Assembly: GCA_943737045.1 (NCBI GenBank)
Contig: CALSFV010000367.1
Coordinates: 1-64,000 of the forward strand
Source: Parapristionchus giblindavisi
Lineage: Eukaryota; Nematoda; Chromadorea; Rhabditida; Diplogasteridae
Reading direction: 5' to 3'
DNA length: 64,000 nt
This document shows, piece by piece, positions 12,901 through 24,900 of the stretch (within the stretch, counting starts at the first letter, position 1; each line of letters opens with the position of its first letter). The notes under the pieces are model-generated. The model saw only the letters and a list, made by a program, of their open reading frames with translations. It made no database searches and was not told the DNA's origin. The translations under genes and the position numbers were made by a program.

Positions 12901-15900
12901 CGTCTGGAGCGCCCACGGATCGCAACTGCACTTCTCTCTTGTTGAATGGGGTTTGCATGCTCATTTACTAATCAACCCAATCGTATCGTATTTTGATCTT
13001 TAATCTATGATCTTTGATCTTTGATCTTTGAAGCTTCCCCATCTGGAGCTGCCGCTGGAGGCCTCACGCTATCGCAACCCCGCATCGAACAACAGGGCGC
13101 GATAACCGTTGTCTACTGGACCGTCTCTGGTGACGCCTCCAACGTCTACGCCTATCAGGTAGATCATCTTTGGATTAATTGATCTTTGATCTTTGCGTGA
13201 TAAATAGATCGCTACTCTTTGCTTGATAAATTGATCTTTTAATATTTGTTTGATAAATTGATATTTCGTCTTTGCATGATAAATTAATCTTTGATCTTTG
13301 CAGGTTGAAACGCGCAAGGAATCGGAGAGTGAATGGCAGAAGACCGGAGCCACCGTGAGAAGTGAACCAAGCCAGAAGCATTACAGGTATAGGTTGGAAG
13401 GCTTGTGAATCGTTTCACGATAATAATGAAAGAAAGGTCAAAGATCCCACCAGCAAGATGGAAGATGGAAGTATCTCTTTATCCGAATTATCGGACCAAC
13501 TTTTTTTGTTAAAAAATTAATTTTAAAAAAAGATTTTTTAGAAAATGTTAGTTTTCAGAGAATCTCTCGGCAGTCTCCCCGTGTCTCCCATCTACTACGT
13601 TCGTGTTCGCGCTCTCGACTCCTCCTTGACTACTACTTCCACGTCTTCCGCTGCGAGCTTCTCCGTTAAGTGCCACGGTAAGTACGCCTAAGTAACGCTA
13701 AGTCGGCTTAAGTCACTAAGTACTAACTAAGATGTTATGATTCCAGTGCCCCTCTCGCCCGACAACGTCCGCGTGGAGCGTGTGTCGCCCGAAGTCGTGC
13801 GTGTATCATGGTGAGATTCTTCGTACTTATCGAGACTTAAGGCTAAGTCCGACTTAATGCCTAAGTACTGACCTTAACTTATTAAGGTCGGCACCCGCTG
13901 ATGATGAGAAATGCCAGCCATTCTTCATTGTCTCCGGAACTATGGACGATCAGAAGATCAACCGACGCGTTCCCGGATTTGAAAGGCAAGTGCTATATCT
14001 AGAAACACACGCCGAGCTAATTTTCCTCTCACCATTGCCAGCACTCTCGCGTATATCAATAGAGCGAGAGAGAGTGTGGCCATAAACGGAGAGTTTCAAA
14101 TTAGTTCGGGGTGTGGCTTCAAGTCGCTAAGTCATCTTTCCTTAACCTTCAGTAATTAAATACCTAGACGACCTTATCTTTAAGTCCCTAAGTACGGCTT
14201 TTCCAGAAGTGTTGAGCTCGATGGCAGCGGCAAGGACTACGTCGTGGAGGTTCGCATGATCAACATCGACGGATCCGGACCTGCCTCTGTGCAACAGCGA
14301 ATGCAAGGAAACGAGCGAAGCTGTGAGCGCACTCGAGACTCCGCCCCTTTTCAGGCCACGCCCCCTTTTTCGCACTCCAGTCCATGTGACACGTATACAT
14401 CCACACTCGTCCAATGTCCCCGAATTTCGGTCTCGTATCTTTTCTCGGGTTTACATGCACACAATTTTCCAATGGTCAATGCGAAAAAGCAGCACAGAAT
14501 CTATGTCCGTTTTCTCTGCCTGGGCATCCCACTGTTTTCGGTGTTTTGAAATTTGTTGATCTTTGATCTTTGATGGGTCTTATGTCCCCTTCCAGTCCGG
14601 CTGAAGCGGTCCGTCTGCGACCCGCGCAACGATTTCTGGTGCAGGACCGACGGATTCCAGGCCAATCTCGACCTGAGACCCGTCGATAACGGTAATTTCT
14701 GATTACGGTAGCTGTACAGTAACCAATGGAATGACGTGGCACTACTACTACCGTACTACTACTACTACGCATACTACTACCATACTACTTCGACTTATGT
14801 TGCAGATTTTGTTAGACTATAACTGTGTTTGAGCAAAGCCATACTAGATTTGTGTACTCTGCATGTTAACTATCTATGTGTACTTAAAGGTATAGATACC
14901 TAGCTAATGGTATAGATACCTAGCTAATTTGAAACTCCCCATTATGGCAACATTATCTCACTTTTTATCTGCGAGGAAGTGTGGCCATAGCTGAGAGCCA
15001 AATTAGCTCGGGATGTACCTGATCTGTTCAAAAGTTGCGAAAAGAAAATAGAAAACTGAGAAAACTCTCCACTTTTACACACCCTCTCGCCTCTCTTGAG
15101 TTTCCTTTCCCGACTTTTGGACGTAATATTATTCGTTCGTCCTTGCAGGCAGTGTAGCTAGCCAGCAGTCTCTTCTTTTCATACACTATCTCTTTGATCT
15201 TAGATTCTGATCTTTGATCTTTCATTGTCATATCTCAGAAAGCATTGCACGCAGACGAGACCGTTGACTGCTCCGCTGCCCTCCAATGCATGTTCCAGCA
15301 CTCACATGTTGCATGAGAGTCACAATGCGATCATACCCCGCCCCCTTTGTTCCCCGCCTCTACTACCAGTCCGTGCACCGATACGGTTACGGTTCGATGG
15401 ATCCGTACCGATGCGGTTCAGTGGATCCAAAAAAATGTACCAAAATATATGAAAATAATGACTATTTAGCGATGTGCTCAACGCCTCGAGTGTCGGCGAG
15501 AAACGGTGATCTCGTCGTGGAGTGGAGAAGCGAGGGCGACGGTCGTGGCGTGCACGGATACCGAATCCAGTACCGAACCGACCAATCCGGATGGAATCCC
15601 TACGGGTACTTAGTACCTAAGGCTTAGGACTTAGGACTTAGGGACTTAAGCTAAGTCATAAGTAATTTAGACAACTGGTGCCCTACGTCGGAGACAGAGA
15701 GGACTACACACAGACGCTCACCGGCCTCCAGAGAGGAAACAACTACTACATTCACATTCAGGTACTTACAAGGCACTTGTTAGTGACTTACGCGGACCTT
15801 AGGATGACTTAAGTACTTAGGATAACTTAACTTAACTTACCTTGAGTATCGTTAAGGTTCTCGATCGCAACTCGTACGTGATGTACACGTCTCCTGAAGC

Positions 15901-18900
15901 CTCAGCCACGTCTGCCTGCTCTGGTGTGTTTAAATTTTTATTGGAAAGACGACATACACTAACCGCACCCCAAAAGCATAGGTCGAATAGCTAGGTTATC
16001 GGTTTTCCAAATCCGGTCAGGTTTTTCGATTTTTTGGCGAATTTGGCTCGAAATCCGGTCAGGTTTTCCGATTTTTGTGAAATTTTGGCACAAAATCCGG
16101 TCAGGTTTTTCGATTTTTGTGAAATTTTGGCTCAAAATCCGGTCAGGCTTAGTACTTTGTAACATACTTTTCGACCTATGCCCAAAAGCATTTCGTTATT
16201 TTTTTTTTTTTTTTTTGCCGTGAAACATATTCAAAAGCACACAGAACGGACTCTGGCAAGGCTATTTCCATGATAAAGAAATTAAAAAAAAACTGTGTTA
16301 TTTCACGTCAGTTCAGCCTCTGTAATAACAGGGCATCAATGAAATACCGTTTTCCTCCGCTGGCAAAAGTTTTAGAAAAACGATTGAATATAAAGAGGGC
16401 GCGGCGGATGCCAGACAGCATTCCTTTTGCCCCGCTATTCCCATCTCTTTCACATTTTGAACTAACGTGATTTCATCTTCTCTCAATAATCAGACTGCAT
16501 TAGGAGACTTCAAGGTTACAGTTACAGTTACAGTTTAATGACCTTTACCAAGCACAGAACCATTGGGGAGGGAATGGTTGCCACTAAACGACAGATTAGT
16601 CTGGGCGTGCTGAGGTCCCATACAAGGGGCATAATTCTCTTCATCTTCTTCATCCTCTGATCAGCAATTAAGACGTTCTTCAGAATCAAAGCCGCTACAC
16701 TTGATCCTTTTCGAATAGCAAATCATGAAACAGAATTGAGAAAAATTCTTAAACTTCTAAAAAAAACTTCAAGGCACCCCGAGTTAATTTTAAACTCTTC
16801 GCTCGTGGGAACGCTCTCTCGATGTCTTTGTCTGCGAGAGAGTGTAGTCAGAGCGGAGAGTAAGATTTGCTCGGGGTGTGCCTTTAAGGCTATTTGTTAG
16901 TTCTGTACGTAATCCACTACTACTGGAACACCAGAGATCTGATAGCTATCGTTAAATAACCCTATCCCCTTCCCCAAGTCTTTTCTATTATTAGTATTAT
17001 TTTTCTTGTCGTTTCTGTATGTGCTGTCGCACCTGTCACGGGTGTATAAAATAAATAAATAAATAAATCCATTGCAGCACCATCGCACGCTCCATCCCAT
17101 CTCGCGGTAGAGGCGCCAGACGCATCGCACGTCCGCGTCTCATGGGCGCTACCGCCTCAGTCCACCTGGGGCTGCGCCGATATCTCCTTTGATGTGCAGG
17201 TACCGTAATCAATCAGTGCATCAGGGTAAAAGGGGCGGAGTCACAATTGATGTTCAGGTTGACGAGCCCCGTGGTCTGCACGCGCAGCCAGTGAGAATCG
17301 GCGGAGGCAGCACCTCTCATGTCTTCCAGGCTCATCCAGGCCAGAAATGGACCGTAAAGTATGAGAAATTCACCTGTTTTTGAATATTTTCGTTTTATTT
17401 TGCTACCTTTTTAAGCCAAAAGAATTTCAACAACCTTTTAAAGGCAAACAACAAGATAAGTTTGCCCTCCTCATTGGCAACACTCTCTCGCAGACACAGA
17501 AAGCGAGAGAGTGTGGCCAGAGCGGAGAGCATCTATAAACGAAACCGAAAGAGTGTTGAAACAGCGCAGAGTTATAAAATCTGTTTTTTTTCTATTCCTA
17601 CTTTCAAACATAAAAAAAACATTAAGGATGCGCACGGTCAACTCTGCCGGACACTCGGCATGGACCGCGTCCGCTACCGTAACCACGCCTGACGCCGGAT
17701 CAGAAGCCATCGTCGGACCTACCGTAAGCTCGGGGTTGATCGAAAATCGATCAATAAATCGATAATCGATCAATAAATCGATAATCGATCAATAAATCGA
17801 TAATCGATCAATAAATCGATAATTAAGGTGTCTCATCGTCAAGGAGTGCCGACGATCATGTGGCAGGCGCAGGAGACTCACGATGATCTCATCGAGAGCT
17901 TCATCGTAGAATGGAGAGCGCAGAACGAAGATCAGTGGAGACAGCATGCTCATGCCGTAAGTTCGCTACTTATGTCATGCTAAGTAGAACTTTACGCTTA
18001 TGTCTCCTTAAACGCACACAGCTAAATTTAATCTCCTCTGTGTCAACGCTCTCTCGTAGACAAAGCAAGCACGAGAGAGCATTGATAGGGCAGAGTTTTC
18101 AAAATAACTCGGTGTGTTGAAAGTCGATCTAATGCAGGGTAATTGCAGATACCCTACACCGGCTCTGAGCGTTCGTACTCGATGGATCTGAGCGCACTAC
18201 CGAAGGGTCATACGTACATCGTGCGCGTCATCGCCAAGGACCACAACCGCGCGACCGCCTTCGTGTCGCCCTCAGTGACGGTCCTCACCGAGCAGCAGTG
18301 CACGCCGCCCAGAAGACCGCCGACCAATCTGCAAGTGAACCCGATCGGTCCCACCCAGATCCGACTCACTTGGGCGGTAAGTCACTTAAGACCTAGAGAC
18401 TTAGGACTTAAGACTTAGAAACTTATGCATCGTTACGTTTGCCTTATGTGCCTACGCCGTTGGAGACGCGGCGGACGGGGTTACGGCGTAGACACGTAAG
18501 GGAAAAGTAACGGAGCATTAGGAATTAGGACTTAGAGACTTAGGACTTAACTTGCGCTCCTTAAGCCTCTCCACGAGTCCGAATGGAACTGCGACCGCCT
18601 CTGGTACATCGTCAAGTACGCCACGGCACGCAACTCTGGTAGGTCATTGCTAAGGTTACTTAAGTCACTAAATCCTTAACCTTACCCTTATGGAATTCTA
18701 CCTTTATGGAATTCTTTCGAAAATAGTATTGTAAGTCAACCCAACCCAACCATTTTTTGTTCTTTCGTACGAAAAATGTCGATGTGATCAAGTAATTGCA
18801 GTGCATACTGCATTTCTTCATATTTGATTTCACGCTCAAATCTCTCTATTTTATCCGCACCATAAGTAACCCCTCTGTAAGAAATGATAAATATTATTAT

Positions 18901-21900
18901 TATTATTATTATTAAGGTACTCGCAACATGACCGCGGGCGAGAACAGCGTCGTGTTCGACTCCGACCCTGACACCAAGTGGACCTTCGAGGTGCAGTCCG
19001 CCAACCCGGCTGGAGCTTCGCAGTGGTCGCGAGCCCTGTCCCAGTCGACGCAAGACGCGGCGCCAGGACCCATCTCCGGATTGAGGGTGTTCCCCATCGG
19101 TTCCGACTCGCTCCAGCTCAGCTGGGCGCCGCCCTCTCAACCCAACGGAAGAATCACATCATACGAGATCACATACCAGCTTACTTCCAAGTGAGTTGGG
19201 TCACTGGGGTCTGGTACCACTGGGTATTTTGTATCGATTGGGTACGATACCAATGGGTTACGGTACCGTCTTGCAGGGGAATGTGCGAGGAGGTCCGTGA
19301 GCAACCAAGAACAGTAAATGCTGATCGTACATCGTATGTGCTGACCGGACTGCTGCCCCATTCGAGATATCGGTAAGAGAGGCTTAGGACTTAGCGACTT
19401 AGGATTCAGTGACTTAGTGACTTCGTAACTTAGGATTCATTGACTTCATTACTTAGTGACTTAGGATTCATTGACCTAACGACTTAGGACTCAGTACCGT
19501 AATGAATTGACTTAGGATTCAGTGACATAAGGACTTAGTGACTTAGAACTCAGTGACTTAGTGACTTAAGATTCATTGACTTAATGACTTAATACTTAAT
19601 CATGCTTCTTAAGCATCGGAGTAGCCGCCAAGACGACGATGGCCGGTGAGCGAGTCGCGCAGGAGGCTCAGACCGAACAGGCCGTACCCACCGCTGCTCC
19701 CATCTACATGAGAGGTGATATATTATATGTTTAAAATGGTACAGTCGAAAATATATGAAATCATCACTAATAATAAAACAATATACTCATGAGATAGAAA
19801 GGGGCGGGGTCGTCTCATGCGAGCTAATGAATAAAAATGTAAATGAAAGTTATAATAATTAATTGTTCCTAATCTTAAAATTAACACAAAACACACAAGT
19901 TTCGCAAATATCATGATTACCACTGATAATTTTGAATGGTTCAAAAGTTTTCTTTAAAATTTCAAAAGTTTGCTTTTTTTTCAGTGGAGGAAACAACTGA
20001 ATCGGACGCGTCCGTCTCCTGGCAGGCTCCGCCCTGTCTGCAGACCCATGGAGAGATCACTGAATACGAGTATTCGGCCCAGCCTCTCGATAGGTAATCA
20101 ATATTTAAATAAATTAATCAATATTTGCCTAAATTAATCAACATTAATCTAACAACTAATCAATATTATCTAAATTAATTAATATTTATCTAAACTAATC
20201 AATATTTATTGAAATTACTTAATATTTATTTTTTTTAAATTTTTTTATAAATAATTGCAGACGCTATCCTCCCGTGTCCAACACCATCCGTGGTCAGACC
20301 CGTACCAAGATCCCCAATCTCCTGCCCGGAACCGACTACAACTTCAAGGTTGGTACCGGACCGGCTTTTGGTTTACCAAGGGCTACTAAACTATGGTTAA
20401 TGGTTGCAGGTGCGCGCTTTCACCTCGAAGGGACCCGGTCCCTGGTCGGCCGAGACCCGATTCCAGACGGCTGCCCCAGCCGCGAGCACTGTGCCTCCTC
20501 TTGTCAAGGTAGAGCTTTGCTACGGTTTGGAACCGACGGGGTTTAACCGTTTGGTTTTCCAGGTCGTCGGTACCGGTGCTGACTCCGCCCATCTCCTGTG
20601 GCATTCGCCCCCATCCAATCAGCCCGATCTGTACAACAAGTTCAAGTGCAGATATGGAGTGAGCGGACAGCAGCAGAGAGAGGAGCGTGTATTCCCGGCC
20701 ACGTCACCGTGCAGGTAAACTACTAGCAAACTACTAGACTACTACTAGAGCGCTTAAATTACAGGACAAAGAAAAGTACGCTCTGTATTCACATTTTTTG
20801 AAAGCCAGGAAATGAGAGAACTAAAAAGATCAAGCCCGATTGCTAAATACAGCATTCCCGGTTTTTCACGGTTGAAAAAGGTTTTAAAACATCCCGGTAA
20901 AGAACCAGAGCAAAGTGTCCTAAAACCCGCTCTATTTGCAGTCAGGAACTCGTCCGTCGTCAGCAAGTGCCCCCACCTCCTCCCGGATCTCGCATGCACT
21001 GTGGCCGCATCGATAAGCTTCAGCAGAATCAGACCTACGACTTCCAGGTATGTTTGATCTTTGATCTTTGATCTTTGATCTTTGATCTTTGATATTTTAT
21101 GCTGTCAAATATATTATACAACACGAATGGTTAAAGCTAAAAAAAAAGTAGGAGAAAAATCAAATATTGAAATTTTAGTTTTTATGCAACCAAAAACTGT
21201 CGCGAAACAAATCCAAAATTTTAAGTAAATGCATTCCTAGTTCTATTTATATTCAGGTGTCCGCTTGCCGTCGCGACAACAAGTGCTCGCCCTACTCGCA
21301 GCCCGAGCGATCCCGCATCACAGAGGGTAACTTTAAATCTTGTACTTAGCGGTCGTTAAATCCTTAAGTACTTGCCTTAAATCACTAAGTTAAGGTCTTA
21401 AGTCACCAAGTTAAGGTTTTCAGTCCCTAAGTTAAGGTTTTAAATCACCAAGTTAAGGTCCGGTCGGCATCGAGACGGTGTTCAAGATCTCCGGCACGGA
21501 CAAGTCGCTCACAGTTGGCTGGAGAATACGACCGGATGATGTGCCCCGAGTGACCGCCTTCAAGCTGCACATCATGCCTCAGGTATGCATAAGAATTAGA
21601 CCGACTTAGGATTTAAGACTTAACTTAACTTAAGGATTGTAGGATCTTGTATGAATTACGACTAAACTTTGCTTAAGGATGACACCTAAAACGTGGCTTG
21701 ACTTAAGCCTTCACTTGTCTTAAGGGTGGCTCTTAAAACTTAGGATTTAAGACATAACATAACTTAAGTATTGTATTAAAGTCGTAATACCACTGTATCC
21801 TATGAGAGATCCTCCTCTCCACCCCCGAGATATCAAACCCTGACTTCACCCCCTTCGTGCATACGCACGTTGATAAAATAATATAATAATATGACTTAAG

Positions 21901-24900
21901 ACAAATGTTTGCTTAAGGATGACACCTAAAACGTGGCATGACATAAGCCTTAACTTGTCTTAAGGATGGCACTTAAAACTTACAATTACTTGAGACTTAA
22001 CTTAACTTAAGGATGGCCAATCACGTCCTCAAGTCTTCACACTCGATCGATCGACCTATCAATATCGCATAGACAATCTCACCCCCTCAACCCACTACAA
22101 CGTCACCGTGCAAGCGTCCACTGATCGTGAATGGTGTGGAGTAAGTTTCGCTTTTTTGCTCAAAATGGGCGGTGCTTAAAATTGATTGATTATTGATTTA
22201 TTGATTGATTTTCAGGGTACATCAACGTTGATGGCGACGGACGCGGAGGCGCTGACCGCATTGTCGAACGCTCCTCGAGTCATCGCCGAGATGCCCACCT
22301 CAGTGACGATCGAATGGGACAATCACAACAGGTATTTATTTATTTATTTCGCCAAACCCCACAATTTTTTGAAATTTTGAAAACGTGATACACTCTTTTA
22401 AGAGGCCTGTTCCCCAAGAATCGATCATATTCGACCACCCCCGGACACGTGAGCTAGCAATGAGAACTGGGAGTCCATACTTAGGTGTTAGGAGTGCCCC
22501 CGGCCCTTATCACATAAAACGGATGAAATTTCCTGTTTGTGCCCTCAGGCTATTAGAAAAAATAATTTTAAAAAAAACTTTAAAAAAACATAATTTCTCA
22601 AATTGTTGAGATGAAGTCTAAATACCATCTGCGATGCGTCTAGGGTGCACATACCTTGCTAATTCACTATTAGCATCGAATGTGCGTTGATTCCTAAACC
22701 ACTTTTTTGACTCAAAATTTTGGTTTTTTCGGACAAATCATCGATTGTTGTAGATTACTGCAGAGTTTTCCGACCAGGAATTGTAGTCTAAGCAATTCTG
22801 CATCGATTTCACTTAAAACTGGGTTCTCTACGCTAGAACCAGTTGTTGATTTTTCGCTCGAACTTCCGTTATCGATGTTTTTCCCGAACAAATGCTGTAC
22901 TTTCTAAACGATTGGTGCGATATTGTGGTCTGCTCAAAGTTTAGAGGTGAGACGAGTAAAATGACACAAGAAGCCCATCACTTGGATCAATTTGAAAATT
23001 TCGATTTTCATGACCATGGTCTGAAAATTTCAAAATTTCTCAAGTTTGAAATGTTTTCATTTATGTGGCTTATTGTGAAGTACTAATGATGTGAATAATA
23101 TTCAGCCAATGCTCAATGGCTGATCTCTCCTTTCAACCATTTTATCGAAAATTTTCATTCTGATTGCGTGCGAAAAATCAGAATTGTTTTGAATCAGTTT
23201 CCAACTTGCTTTCTGTAACATCCTATCTAAGTGCTTTGCAATGTACACAATCAATATGAAAATCGTTAATTTTCGAAAATTCATATTTTTTTACCATGAC
23301 CCCGGGGTCATGGAAATCGATTTTTCAAAAGTGAGAAGAATGCCGGGATTCCAGTTCTACTATGTTTTACTCATCATGAAACTTCACATTGTCATTGTCA
23401 TTTGCTCATTGTCGCAGCATTCGAGTCGAAAAAATGGAATATTATAGAAATTTGTCATGAAAGTAGGCACTCAAATTGAATTTTTTGAATTTTCGAAAAT
23501 GAACGATTTTCATATTGATTATGTACATTGCATAGTACTATGACAGAATGTTACAGAAAGCAAGTTGGAAACTGATTCAAACACAATTATGATTTTTCGC
23601 ACGCAATCAGAATGAAAATTTTCGAAAAAATGGTTGAAAGGAGAGATCGACCATTGAGCATTGGCTGAATATTATTCACATCATTAGTACTTTACAATAA
23701 GCCACATAAATGAAAACATTTCAAACTTGAGAAATTTTGAAATTTTCAGACGATGACCCCGGGGTCGTGAAAATCGAAATTTTCAAATTGATCCAAGTGA
23801 TGGGCTTCTTGTGCCATTTTACTTGTCTCACCTCTAAACTTTGAGTAGACCACAAGTCCGCACCAATCGTTTGGAAAATACAGCATTTGTTCGGGAAAAC
23901 CATTGATGACGGAAGTTCGAGCGAAAAATTCGACAAAATGGTCGATCGGGAAGAACCCATTTTTAAGTTAAATCAATGCAGAATTGCTTAGGCTATAATA
24001 CCTAAACGGAAATTTTGGGCACTCACTAAAACAAGGGATGATTTGTCCGAAAAAACCAAAATTTTGAGTAAAAAAAGTGGTTTAGGAATCAACGCACATT
24101 CGATGCTAATAGTGAATTAGCAAGCACTGTGTACCCTAGACTAGAGTTGGCTATTCGGGGGTTGCGGCCCGCAATGGCCTTGACTCTTTATTTCTAATGA
24201 TTGCGGGCCCGCAATGCGGTGTAAAATCATTGCGGGCCCGCAATGGCATTGCGGGCCCGCAATGATTCTGTTCTCTCAAGCAAACGAGAGAGCGAAGGAA
24301 AGTGAAGAGAACAAAAGAACGACCGATCACAAAAAGTGGCCAGATAGGAATAAAGTAGTCATTGCGGGCCCGCAATGCTATTGCGGCCCGCAATGACTTA
24401 ACAAGCATTGCGGGCCCGCAATGCGTGTCCGTTATTGCCAACCCTACCCTAGACGCATCGCAGATGATATTTAGACTTCATCTCAATAATTTGAGAAATT
24501 ATGATTTTTTTAAATTTTTAAAAAAAAATTATTTTTTCTAATATCCTGAGGGCACAAACAGGAAATTTCAGCCGTTTTGTGTAATAAGGGCCGGGGACAC
24601 TCCTAACACCCAAGTATGGACTCCCAGTTCTCATTGCTAGCGCACGTGTCCGGGGGGTGGTCGAGTCTTAACGGCCATCTCTCTTAATCGTTCTTAATTT
24701 TAAATTTTCTTAATTTTTAATTATTTTTATGTAAGCGAGAGAATGTGGCAAGAGCGGTGAGTTTCAAAACGTGTTTGCATTTATGTTTCAGGATCCTTTT
24801 ATCTCCCCTAACGTTCTTGCGATGCAATATCAGTCAATTGCCTATAAACGGTACAAAATATAATTAAATGCATTTGAGAAACGCTGGCTCCTTCATCGTC

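Noticed and set aside
24151..24441. Cys/Ala/Arg-rich minus-strand ORF
   Set aside because: Created by repeated GCGGGCCCGC palindromes of the nested hAT-type element.
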